From positions 1 to 64,000 of the forward strand of contig NZ_JACHHD010000003.1 in the NCBI RefSeq assembly GCF_014202635.1: a stretch of 64,000 nt of DNA. The letters are read 5' to 3'. Source of the stretch: Faecalicoccus acidiformans. Its GTDB lineage: Bacteria; Bacillota_I; Bacilli_A; Erysipelotrichales; Erysipelotrichaceae. A program made the translations under genes and the position numbers. The notes under the pieces are model-generated. The model saw nothing but the letters and a program-made list of their open reading frames with translations. It ran no database searches and was not told the origin of the DNA. Positions 1 through 8,256 of this stretch are shown here, piece by piece; position 1 is the first letter of the stretch, and the number at the start of each line of letters is the position of its first letter.

Positions 1-96
1 AAAAAGGGGTCAATTCACAGACCCCTAAAATGGTCCCCTAGATTGACCCCTAAATAGACCCCCAAATTGAAGACCCCTAATTATTTTGGATACCCG
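1..96. repeat. Iteron-like CCCCTAAA repeat block, copy 1
   Basis: About five degenerate units of the form GACCCCTAAAT follow one another every 12 to 18 bases, after a short stem (AGGGGTC paired with GACCCCT). The block ends in TTTTGGATACCCG. A related block at 6341-6431 has the same order of parts and ends in ATTTGGTTACCCG. The family is not one I recognise. Both copies lie in IS-rich DNA, so a transposition-related origin is possible. The left part may continue outside the window. Confidence 0.6.
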
Positions 97-248
97 TTAA
101 ATATCCCAAACGCGAAACAACGCCTATGCAATCCTCTATAAACAACAAAGAAGTGAGCTCAAGCTCACTTCTTTACTCAAATCTATTAAAGCAAATTATT
201 TGATGATTGAATAATATGTTTATAATAATAAAAAAAGGAGGTGTACTG

Positions 249-685
249 GTGGCCAATATTGGCGAACGAATAAGAAAAATTCGCCTCTTACGTAACATGA
301 TGCAAGGCGAATTAACAGTGGCTATTGGATTTGAAGATAATGATTATGGTCGTGGAAGAGTTTTAAAATATGAAAGAGGAATACGTGTTCCAAAAGAAGA
401 TATGTTAATAAAAATTAGTAAAGCTTTAAATATAAACTCCTACTATTTAAGTCAGGAGGACAACACATATGCTTTAGATTTAGCATATGAATTATTCGAT
501 TGGGACGATGTATTACCTTTTAAATTTAAAAAAGATGAAAATGTAGTTGGGTTCAATTTGATAAGCAATATTTCGGTGACTTTATTAATGAATGGATAAA
601 AATGAATCATAAATACATAAATGGAGATATTTCTTTAGAGAAATATCGTGAATGGAAATATCAATATGGAATAAAGGATAAATAA
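249..685 (+). pseudogene. XRE-family transcriptional regulator, frameshifted
   Basis: The N-terminal two thirds is a helix-turn-helix protein of the XRE type (IGERIRKIRLLRNM, then KYERGIRVPKEDMLIKISKAL). The likely start is GTG at 249, six bases after the strong site AAAAAAGGAGGT at 231-242; an upstream TTG at 207 would place that site inside the gene. The open frame ends at 599, but another frame continues from about 560 to a TAA at 683-685 and encodes FGDFINEWIKMNHKYINGDISLEKYREW. This is the kind of C-terminal helix pair expected in such regulators. I therefore read a small indel between about 540 and 565. Function is inferred as DNA-binding regulation of the neighbouring accessory genes. 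Confidence 0.65.
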
Positions 686-725
686 ATTCTACGATTCAAA
701 AATTCATCATCTAGGAGGGATTTTT

Positions 726-1481
726 ATAGAAAATATTTTTAAATTTATAAAATTTCATAAAAAAACTGTAATTAGCGTTTGTATTTTATTATTTATAATA
801 GTCCCCATTATCCCATTTATAAAGAGTCCTATAGGCATCTTCGATCGAGATTCAGCGTCCATTTTTATTCAATATTACGCGACCATTTTAGCTGGAATAT
901 CAGGTGGTTTTATTACTCTACTTGGCGTTTGGTGGACTATTGCTGATCAAAAAGTACAAAGAATTTATCAAGAAATCAAACAAAATGAGGATAGAAAAGA
1001 AGAATTAGAATTACAATACCGTTCTATTTTGTCTTTAAAACAAAATCCTCAAATTTTTTCTGAGTTAGTGGCAAAAAATTTCTTACAATTCAATTTCGAA
1101 CTATTCAATTATGGAAACACGGAAGCCATAAACTTAGAAATTAGAATGAAGAATCCCAATGATTCAGTAATTTCACATAACTATATACATAGAGATATTT
1201 TGCTTCCAAATGAGAGTATAGAATTCACATTTACAGATTACAACAATTTTTATTCTCCCCTTGGAGCCCAATTAACTTGGCATGTAGAAATCTCATACAA
1301 AAATTCTTTTGAAAGCACATATATTACCAAATTTGATGTACAAGCTAAAATGATAAATCACGAAAAGTTTAAAATTCTTGATGATAAATTCTCAATAGAG
1401 AAAGTAAAAAAAGAAAAAATAAAAACCGCAAAGTTTTCAGCAGAAATAATCAACAATAGCATAAGTAAAATTAATTTTTAA
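726..1481 (+). CDS. Two-TM membrane protein, apparent ATA start
   Basis: The frame is open well upstream of the first usual start (TTG at 1029). An AGGAGG site at 713-718 lies seven bases before an ATA codon at 726, and the reading frame from there gives a sensible membrane protein of 251 residues. It has a basic N-terminus, a hydrophobic segment at about residues 14-32, a second at about 50-72 (GGFITLLGVWWTI), a charged, probably coiled segment, then a soluble domain ending in a Lys-rich tail. I do not recognise the family. ATA is an extremely rare start, so this may be a start-codon mutation of a real gene. It lies directly downstream of the XRE gene and may have been its regulatory target. 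Confidence 0.55.
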   Translation: MENIFKFIKFHKKTVISVCILLFIIVPIIPFIKSPIGIFDRDSASIFIQYYATILAGISGGFITLLGVWWTIADQKVQRIYQEIKQNEDRKEELELQYRSILSLKQNPQIFSELVAKNFLQFNFELFNYGNTEAINLEIRMKNPNDSVISHNYIHRDILLPNESIEFTFTDYNNFYSPLGAQLTWHVEISYKNSFESTYITKFDVQAKMINHEKFKILDDKFSIEKVKKEKIKTAKFSAEIINNSISKINF

Positions 1482-1549
1482 TAACTCATTTTTTATTATC
1501 CATTTGTAAAATGGTAGCATTTTGGTAGGACTCCTCGCTTAAACATTAA

Positions 1550-2296
1550 AAAAAAACGAAATATCCAAGAGTTCCAAACGACATCACCGATCCGGAATAT
1601 TCCATCGAAGTCGGTGTTAAAACATTTACCGACTGCATTAAACAGGCAAAAGTTAAAGATCCTTTTAATACAGAAGACATCTACCTTGCGTTACAAGGAT
1701 ACAACTATGGAAACGGCTATATATCATGGGCCATCACCAATTTTGGTGGTTATTCCAAAGCCAACGCCAAAGTCTTCTCCAATATGAAATGTGAAGAACT
1801 AGGAGTCAACGGCTATGGTGACCCAGACTATATAGATCATGTCATGCGCTATGTTGGATTAGGATTTGGCAACATCCGAGGGGAACCAAACTTTGAAAAT
1901 ATGAAAGCTTGGGGCATGAATAACTATTACAGTCAGTTTGGATTATATGGCCAATGTACCTGGTTTGCCTGGGGAAGATTTTATGAAATCTATGGATACA
2001 GTCCCGGATTTACCGGAAACGGGAATCAATGCGTGGATCAGCTGGTTGCGGCACATCCTCATAAATTTGAAAAATCCAATACGCCAAAGGCAGGCGCTGT
2101 TTTCTCTGGTGTTGGACATAACCATGTCGGTATTGTGATCGCATGGGATGGAACAAATATCACCATCCAGGAAGGCAACATTGACGGCAAAACCAATACC
2201 TTCCAGGAAGCAAAAACGGACTGGCAAACTAAGACTTATACCCTTGCCCAACTTAACAGCATCTATAAAGGCGTGGTGTTTGCCAATCCAAAATAA
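1550..2296 (+). pseudogene. CHAP-domain peptidoglycan hydrolase, 5'-truncated
   Basis: The open frame begins after a stop at 1547 without a start or ribosome site. Its first part (VGVKTFTDCIKQA, LALQGYNYGNGYISWA) matches the end of the lysozyme-like domain found in CwlT-type, conjugation-linked hydrolases. The second part is a CHAP amidase/endopeptidase domain with the Cys of YGQCTWFAWGR and a His in GHNHVGIVI as catalytic residues. The membrane anchor and most of the lysozyme domain are missing. An internal ATG at 1784 could only give a protein without an export signal. Such enzymes open the wall during transfer of integrative conjugative elements, so I infer a remnant of a lost element. The base composition is more GC-rich than the gene to its left. 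Confidence 0.75.
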
Positions 2297-2307
2297 TCAA
2301 CAAGTGA

Positions 2308-2345
2308 AAAGATGGTTGCCAACATTATTGGTTCCAACCATCTTT
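2308..2345 (+). terminator. Hairpin terminator after CHAP remnant
   Basis: AAAGATGGTTG pairs with CAACCATCTTT (11 bp) around a 16-base loop, just after the CHAP stop codon. The T-run is short. Confidence 0.5.
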
Positions 2346-2442
2346 CCCAGTAATAATATTTATATTAAGAGTTAGTTCATTTTCCATTTTGAATTCTCAC
2401 AGTAATTAAACCGTTAGAATTTCTTCCTCAGTTATTTGGCTA

Positions 2443-3390
2443 TTAAAGTAATTCGTTTAAAAGATTCATGCATTTTATTTTCTGTTGCAAATTAGCACTA
2501 CCATATACATTCAAAGTAAACGATACGTTTTTGTGCCCCAGAATCTCAGATAAAGACTTGATATCGAACTCTGGAATTTCTATTGCTCTAACCGCAAAAG
2601 TATGTCTTATTTCGTGGAATTTAACATTAGCCAGGTTATGACGCTTTAAGAACCTTGAAAAAAACTGCCTGTAAGTCCTTGGCTCGGTAGGCCTCGTCTT
2701 ACCAGTTAAAAAATAATGATTTGGATTTTCATTGTAAAACTTCTTAATAATATTCACTAATAACGACGGTAAAGGAATAACTCTAGCAGATGTTTTTGTT
2801 TTTGGCGGACCAATATGAATAAATGATGTTCCTTTTTTCTTATCATAAATTCTTTGGACGGTTTTATTAATGTTAATCGTTTTCTCTGTCAGTGATATGT
2901 CCTTCATTTGTAGCCCACAAAGTTCCCCGATGCGAATTCCAGTAAATAGCGAAATTAATATCCCTGCTGTTTTTCTGTTTAAATTCATGTAAATGCATTG
3001 AATAAGTTCTTGTTCTTGATCTTTAGATAAAGAAACTACTTTCTTATTCCCCAACTCCTTAGGATATTCAATAAGATCCCAATTCAATAATGGTATGACT
3101 TTTTCTTTATAAGCATATTCCATTGCCAATCTTAAAACTAATACAACATCCCTAATTGTTTTAACAGTTAAACCCCCTGTTTTATCTAACCGTCCTGCAT
3201 TATAAAGATAAACGATGTAATTTTGCACATCAGATTCGGTTATAGTTCCAATCTTCCTTTTGCCAAAATATGGAACTAAATGATTCTCCGTAATAAGTAC
3301 AAAACTAGCAAATGTCGATGGCGTAATCATGGCTTTTTTGTTGTTTAACCATTTATTCACCAAAGTCTTAAATTGTGTATTTTCTGTCAT
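2443..3390 (-). CDS. Tyrosine recombinase, probable hsdS invertase
   Basis: This 315-residue protein has an N-terminal SAM-like core-binding domain (about residues 5-95) and a C-terminal catalytic domain with the family set: Arg in FTGIRIGELCGL, HxxR in HEIRHTF, His in LGHKNV and the nucleophile Tyr in LNVYGSA. The start is ATG at 3390, eight bases after GGAGG; a GTG five codons earlier overlaps that site. It lies directly beside two convergent hsdS genes, the usual place of XerC/D-like recombinases that shuffle type I specificity genes in Firmicutes. I infer that role, although a role as integrase of a lost element cannot be excluded. Confidence 0.85.
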   Translation of the reverse strand: MTENTQFKTLVNKWLNNKKAMITPSTFASFVLITENHLVPYFGKRKIGTITESDVQNYIVYLYNAGRLDKTGGLTVKTIRDVVLVLRLAMEYAYKEKVIPLLNWDLIEYPKELGNKKVVSLSKDQEQELIQCIYMNLNRKTAGILISLFTGIRIGELCGLQMKDISLTEKTININKTVQRIYDKKKGTSFIHIGPPKTKTSARVIPLPSLLVNIIKKFYNENPNHYFLTGKTRPTEPRTYRQFFSRFLKRHNLANVKFHEIRHTFAVRAIEIPEFDIKSLSEILGHKNVSFTLNVYGSANLQQKIKCMNLLNELL

Positions 3391-3436
3391 AATGACCACC
3401 TCCACAAATATTATCTTGTAGAGGTATATCCATTAG

Positions 3437-4669
3437 TATTTATCCTCAATTAACGGTCTCGAAAAGTGTCCGAAGTTGCGATTTCCTGGCTTTGATGAGC
3501 CGTATAGGAAATACCAGATAGGTGATGTTTACGCCGAGCGAAGCCAGCGAGGAGCTGGCGATATGGAGCTACTTTCTGTGACAATGAATGATGGTGTAAT
3601 GCCTCGCTCAGAGATAGAGGGAAAGGACAATTCAAGCGAAGATAAAAGCAATTACAAAATCGTTTGTAAAGGAGATATGGTGTATAACTCTATGCGGATG
3701 TGGCAAGGGGCAAATGGCGTTTCTAACTATAATGGAATAGTAAGTCCTGCATACACCGTGTTAATGCCTATCGAAGAGATTGATAATCAATACTTTGTAG
3801 CCTTATTCAAAACTTCAAATTTGATAAATGAGTTTAGGAAAAACTCGCAAGGATTAACATCGGACACTTGGAATCTTAAATATCCGCAAATCCGTGCCAT
3901 CAAGCTCTATATTCCTTCTCTACAAGAACAGCACAAAATCTCTTCTTTCTTTAGTACACTCGAAGAAAGAATAGCCAAACAACGGCAACTCGTCGATACC
4001 CTCAAGAAGTATAAAAGAGGACTCTCGGATGAGCTTTTTGGGGAGAATGAGACAACCGAAGAATGGACAACAGTCCCGTTTGGTGAAGCTTTCGATCTGC
4101 TGCAAAACAACACATTCTCTCGGGACGAAATGTCATCCTAAAGCGGAATAGCTTATAACATTCACTATGGAGATGTTCTAATTAAATACGGAGTTGTGGT
4201 TGATCTTTCTAAGTCAAAGGTACCATACATTCGCTCGGATGTGAGCCTTTCAAAGTATGCTCAAAGCAGTTATCTGCGCGACGGGGACATTGTGATCGCA
4301 GATACCGCAGAAGATTATACAGTTGGCAAGGCGGTAGAAATTGTTGGAGTCGCTGATGTGAAGGCATTATCAGGACTTCACACAATACCATGCCGCCCTA
4401 AGATCTCGTTTGCACCTATGTATCTTGGTTACTTTATCAATTCCAAACGATTTAGAACGCAAATACTTCCGCTGGTACAAGGGACGAAGGTTTCCTCTAT
4501 AAACAAAAGCGAAATTCTAAAAACTTCTATTGCATTTCCCTCATTCGGAGTGCAGTCACAAATAGCCACTATGCTTTATGCTTTGGATCATAGGATTGAT
4601 ATTTGTCAAGCTTGTGTTCAAGGACTTGCACGCACTAAGGAAGCATTGTTACAGCAACTTTTTATATGA
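3437..4669 (+). pseudogene. hsdS: Type I R-M specificity subunit with in-frame stop and no clear start
   Basis: HsdS recognises the target DNA of type I restriction-modification complexes through two target-recognition domains (TRDs) joined by conserved helices. Here CPKLRFPGF marks the N-terminus, TRD1 runs to about 3930, the central helix is EERIAKQRQLVDTLKKYKRG, and TRD2 follows from WTTVPFGEAF to the C-terminal helix ending LLQQLFI. A TAA at 4139-4141 interrupts TRD2, yet the same frame continues for 18 codons (NIHYGDVLIKYG) into the rest of the gene, so this is one nonsense codon, perhaps CAA to TAA. At the 5' end the frame opens at 3437 with only TTG or ATT as possible starts and no ribosome site, as in silent hsdS cassettes. 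No hsdM or hsdR is present in the window. Confidence 0.85.
4000..4020 (+). repeat. 21-bp inverted repeat, hsdS central helix (left copy)
   Basis: This perfect 21-base match (core CTCAAGAAGTATAAAAGAGG) recurs in reverse complement at 5278-5298. It encodes LKKYKRG in the central conserved helix of both hsdS genes. Inversion between the two copies would exchange the TRD2 halves without breaking the frame. Confidence 0.85.
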
Positions 4670-4690
4670 ATAGCTGCTGTAATAGTCCCT
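4649..4690. other. Overlapping convergent hsdS ends with inverted repeat
   Basis: The two hsdS genes end tail to tail and overlap by eight bases (4662-4669). TTACAGCA and TGCTGTAA, both from the codons of the shared LLQQLF tail, form an inverted repeat across the junction. It may act as a weak two-way terminator. Confidence 0.5.
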
Positions 4691-5766
4691 CTTTTAGATC
4701 GGACAAAAAAGCAAGCACATTTTCTTCATTCATAATCTGATCATCAAGCAAGGAAAGTAATCCTATAATCGTGTTCTGAGTGTTTTTATCCGGGTATGTC
4801 AATGTGAGTTTGCGCAATTCACTCGCTTGAATATGGACAACTGACTTCCCCTGTGCTATGCGGGCGATTTTTGCATTAACAACATGATTAAGCAGATAGC
4901 TTATAATTCGTCCATCCACCTTATCGCCACGGAAAATATTGAGGTCTCCGGCAAGAATGACACCGGGCAACATGACACAAGATGCAGTTGAAATCTCTTC
5001 TGGCGTTTCGCCGGAAGTCGGGATTACGACATCTCCTACACGGCTCAGAAATAACTCATCAACTTGTGCTTGCGTCCGCCGTTTAACACTGGTTATAACC
5101 TCGTTGTAGGTGGTATAAAGTTCTCCATAAAGGATAAAGGGTGTACCATCCTCGGATATATCGGCTTTGGAAAGAGGTGCTCCCTTTACAAAACTGCCGA
5201 GTTCACCCATCTTGGCAGTAGTCCATCTCGCTTTTTTCAGGGGACATGATTTTGGTGAAAGGAGATGCCTTACTGCACCTCTTTTATACTTCTTGAGGAC
5301 GTCAATATATTTCCGCTGACAAACTATTTTTTCGTCTATGAGACCAATGAATTTTGATAACTTTTCCTGTTCGCGCTTTGAAGGCATATAGCACTTAACG
5401 GTCAAAAAGTCTTCCGGAGAAACTGCCATTCGCTCATATACAGTGCCTTGCTGATACCGTAAAGCCTTATTTATGAAATCCCATCTTGATAAGTTTTCAC
5501 CAACAAAATCAGCGTCGTAATCGCTCTGGATTTCAAAGGTGACATATATGGGAGAAAAAATTGCATCCCCATATTTATTTAAACAAATTACACCAAATTT
5601 CAAATTTGCCGGATTGTAACACAAGTCGTTAATGTGCGTAACTTTGTACTTTTTGTTTTCGGTAGAGACTAGGAAATCACGATCATATCGTGCTGTTTTT
5701 CCGAATATTCCGTCTTTCGATAGCGTAGCATGTTCAAAGCTTCCATCTTTCTCTGCGAACTCGTTT
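4662..5766 (-). pseudogene. hsdS: Type I R-M specificity subunit, 5'-truncated
   Basis: The reading frame encodes the later part of TRD1 (KDGIFGKTARYDRDF, then CYNPANLKFGVI), the central helix IVCQRKYIDVLKKYKRG, an intact TRD2 (WTTAKMGELGSFVKGAPLSKADI to KLTLTYP) and the C-terminal helix ending LLQQLFI. Coding similarity continues upstream of the TTG at 5624, without a stop, until it meets the hairpin and ISL3 remnant at 5767, so the N-terminal part was lost there. TRD2 differs from that of the facing hsdS, as expected for alternative specificities. The shared central sequence makes this half a donor for inversion. Confidence 0.85.
5278..5298 (-). repeat. 21-bp inverted repeat, hsdS central helix (right copy)
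   Basis: Reverse complement of 4000-4020, placed at the same codons of the minus-strand hsdS. The 1257 bases between the two copies are the predicted invertible segment. Confidence 0.85.
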
Positions 5767-5832
5767 TGGTACTATGTCAAGAAAATGGACAAGTTAAATA
5801 GAGAGTTTGTCCATTTTCTTGACATAGTACCA
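5767..5832. repeat. Perfect 26-bp inverted repeat (hairpin) at IS junction
   Basis: The arms at 5767-5792 and 5807-5832 are perfect reverse complements (TGGTACTATGTCAAGAAAAT and six more bases) around a 14-base centre. The unit lies exactly where the minus-strand hsdS is cut off and the ISL3 coding remnant begins. It could be two abutted IS ends left after an internal deletion, or a tiny MITE. I do not recognise the end sequence. Confidence 0.8.
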
Positions 5833-6249
5833 CGTTTCAATCAGATCGAATATGAAAAGGCAGAGGATGTTCAGAATGCGCTGGAGAATCTCATCTCCAG
5901 ATATCAAGATTCAGATCAACTCATATTCTATGATTTTTCTCGCTTTCTGGAATCCCACAAGGAAATGATCATCCATTCGTTCACAAGATTAAAGGTCCAT
6001 AGAAAAACCGAAACCGAAGAAAAAGAATACTATAGCCGATTATCCAATGGACCGATGGAATCCTTCAACCGCAAGCCGAAGGATTATAAGAGAAACGCAC
6101 GAGGCTTCTCTGATTTCCATTATACACGAAACCGCATCCTCTTAAGCATGCGAAGAAATCCAGCCATCAAGGGAGTCCCAAGACCCAGATCTGAGTTCAA
6201 GAAAAACGGGGCAAAACGTGGCTGTTACAATAAGACCAAGCTAAGATAA
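5833..6249 (+). pseudogene. ISL3-family transposase, C-terminal remnant
   Basis: The translated segment has the C-terminal signature of ISL3 transposases: SNGPMESFNRKPKDYKRNARG followed by FSDFHYTRNRILLSMRRN. About 140 residues remain of a protein normally over 400 long. The N-terminal zinc finger and most of the DDE domain are absent, so it cannot transpose. The upstream open frame from 5632 is only a run-through of hsdS antisense DNA and the hairpin. This insertion event removed the 5' end of the minus-strand hsdS. Confidence 0.8.
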
Positions 6250-6289
6250 TATATACATATACAGAATCAAAAATAGACTGGGAGATATG

Positions 6290-6324
6290 AAAAAGGAGAG
6301 CAAATTTTTGTCACCCTCCTTTTA
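6290..6324. terminator. Hairpin after ISL3 remnant
   Basis: AAAAAGGAG pairs with CTCCTTTT around an AT-rich loop, downstream of the ISL3 stop codon. It may be a terminator or part of the IS end. Confidence 0.35.
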
Positions 6325-6340
6325 CATTTGAATTTTTAAT

Positions 6341-6431
6341 TTAGGGGAGTAGAAAATTTTTGTCCTTGGGTTAATCCCCTAAATTCTCCCCCAGATTTTT
6401 GGCCGAGTCCCCTAAATTATTTGGTTACCCG
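6341..6431. repeat. Iteron-like CCCCTAAA repeat block, copy 2
   Basis: The order is the same as at 1-96: a GGGG-rich left part (TTAGGGGA, which can pair with TCCCCTAA), then CCCCTAAATTC, CCCCCAGATTT and CCCCTAAATTATTTGGTTACCCG. The right edge coincides with the start of the IS3 coding remnant, as if the block marks the end of an inserted or deleted segment. Confidence 0.6.
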
Positions 6432-6785
6432 ACTATGAATTAATACTGCATTCTGATCAAGGGTCTGTATACGCTTCTAAAGATTTCAACGAAACCTTAC
6501 CTCTTTATAACATCACAAGAAGTATGTCTCGTGCTGGTGCGCCTACGGATAATGGAGCTATGGAAGCTATCAATGGTTGGACTAAAGAAGAGTTGTTTAC
6601 CGATTTTAAGATTACTGAATCGGATAATGTCTTAAAGAGTATCGGCGAGTATGTTATTTTCTTCAATAATGAAAGACCTGCCTACGCTCTTGGATACAAG
6701 ACGCCTAAGCAAGTAAAGGATGAATACTTTCAGAGTGAGAAAAGCTAAAATTTATATGAAAGTGTCTACTTTCTGTTGACTAGTG
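6431..6785 (+). pseudogene. IS3-family transposase (IS150 group), C-terminal remnant with right end
   Basis: The frame reads LILHSDQGSVYAS (second catalytic Asp region of the rve integrase core), then SRAGAPTDNGAMEAINGWTKEE (final Glu region) and FFNNERPAYALGYKTPKQ, the normal end of IS3 OrfB, stopping at 6748. About 105 residues of roughly 280 are left and the first catalytic Asp is missing. Downstream, GAAAGTGTCTACTTTCTGTTGAC at about 6759-6781 resembles an IS3-type right end. Confidence 0.8.
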
Positions 6786-7112
6786 CACTACATATTGGGA
6801 ATTGATGTAAACTACATCCCATATTATAGAAGGAGTTCGTACTATATTTAAAATCTATATCGCCTAATTGTAGTTAAGAAATACTAGCTACATAAATATC
6901 ATATTATTTCAGTTATGTTTTTTATTACTAATGCCAAAAATGATTAACTCTTCGCTTTAAATTCCTGCATACATATATAAGAAGCTTATTTTCAAAACAA
7001 GAAAACGAAATAATGTCCTTGTATAGAAACCCTGTTGTTTGGTCTACAAATGCAAAACTTTTTTTCTATACTGTTTCTGAATTTTTCTTTCGCTACACAG
7101 TGTTGCTTATTT
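6786..7112. other. Gap without recognisable gene
   Basis: AT-rich DNA between the IS3 remnant and yitT. The only structure noted is a small palindrome, GATGTA-AAC-TACATC, near 6805. No convincing coding frame, RNA or terminator was seen. Confidence 0.5.
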
Positions 7113-7988
7113 TTAAGAAAGCTCTTCTTGAAATGAAAAGCCCAACCCGTGAACTTCATCAGTATCTGTCACAATTATAAATGCATTCGGGTCGACTTTC
7201 TGCGCTTCATATTGGAGTAGCGGATATTGTTTTTTTGAGACAACAACCATGATTACTGGACGATCTTCGTGTGTATACCCTCCATAACCACGGAGAATCG
7301 TAGTTCCTCTAGCTAAGTTTTGATGTATATAATGCAGCATTTCTTCATAGTGTTCTGAAATAATTATACAATTCTTTGACTTAATCGCTCCTAAGGTCAA
7401 CATTTTATCTATAGAAACGCTGCTAATAAAGACAGATATAATACCCACCAAAGCAGCTTGAAAACCATACGTCAAAACGCCTAATAAAACGGTCAATGCA
7501 TCCGTAATCAACACAAGTGTTGGTAAAGATATATGCGTATATTTGTGTATGACCAGAGGTGGAATGTCCGTACCCCCACTACTTGCCCCACAACGAAAGA
7601 TAAGTCCAACACCACATCCCATAAAAATTCCGCCATAAATTGTTGCCAAATACCGATCCATGACAAAATAATTTTCTGGAAAATAAGCTGCTAAGAACCA
7701 AGATAATAATGAAATCAGCATTGGATAACAAATGGATGAAAGCAACGTTTTTAATGCAAATTGTTTTCCTAAAAAAATAAGTCCAACAAAAAATAAAGCT
7801 ACCGTTAAAATATTAATGATAATCGTTGGATCAATGTCAATCAAAGGTTGTAACGCAACAGCAATTCCAGCAACACCACCTGTAAGTATATCGTTAGGCA
7901 AAACAAAAACTGTAACTCCAATCGCTAATACAAAATTACCTATAATAACCAAAAGGAAATCCTTCCAATTATCTTTTTTCATCATCAT
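7113..7988 (-). CDS. yitT: YitT family membrane protein (DUF161/DUF2179)
   Basis: The 291-residue product has an N-terminal half with five or six hydrophobic segments (about residues 10-180) including ILTGGVAGIAVAL and the conserved GCGVGLIFRCGASSGGTDI, then a cytoplasmic DUF2179 domain (about 200-285; GTTILRGYGGYTHEDRPVIMVVV). This is the full layout of the YitT/YqfU family. Its molecular function is not established; some members are called transporters only by their shape. The start is one of three consecutive ATG codons after GGAAGGTGG; 7988 is the first. It stands alone, between IS remnants, and appears intact. Confidence 0.85.
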   Translation of the reverse strand: MMMKKDNWKDFLLVIIGNFVLAIGVTVFVLPNDILTGGVAGIAVALQPLIDIDPTIIINILTVALFFVGLIFLGKQFALKTLLSSICYPMLISLLSWFLAAYFPENYFVMDRYLATIYGGIFMGCGVGLIFRCGASSGGTDIPPLVIHKYTHISLPTLVLITDALTVLLGVLTYGFQAALVGIISVFISSVSIDKMLTLGAIKSKNCIIISEHYEEMLHYIHQNLARGTTILRGYGGYTHEDRPVIMVVVSKKQYPLLQYEAQKVDPNAFIIVTDTDEVHGLGFSFQEELS

Positions 7989-8256
7989 ATCCACCTTCCT
8001 TTTACATTGTGTATCTTCCCAAAAAATTATAAATAAAAGAAAGATCATTAAAAACTCATGCAGAATATCACAATTTCTTTGTCCTTAATACCAATCAATT
8101 CTTTATCAGAATTAAAATAAAAACTTAACACCAACACATATTTGCTTTGAAAATAAAATCCTGGTTCAAACAGATTGTATTTTTACAAAAAATATAATAA
8201 TTAAGAAAGCACTCAACAGTCACATGATCATCTAAATGGGTAGTGTCAACATTTAT
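7989..8256. other. yitT upstream region with possible coding fragment
   Basis: On the minus strand, about 8186 to 8050 reads as NLFEPGFYFQSKYVLVLSF and continues for about 45 residues to a stop without any start codon. It could be the tail of a lost gene, but I cannot assign it. The right part approaches the IS256 end. Confidence 0.3.

Noticed and set aside
5632-5830. N-terminal part of the long plus-strand open frame before the ISL3 remnant
   Set aside because: It is antisense to the minus-strand hsdS and runs through the hairpin; only the part after 5833 matches a transposase.
7010-7075. Possible third copy of the 70-bp repeat (TGTCCTT, TATAGAAA, TTTCTATACTG)
   Set aside because: Only short scattered matches in the wrong order; not enough for the family.
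8050-8190. Minus-strand coding-like stretch of about 45 residues (NLFEPGFYFQSKY...)
   Set aside because: No start codon or ribosome site and no family recognised; kept only as a note in the spacer entry.
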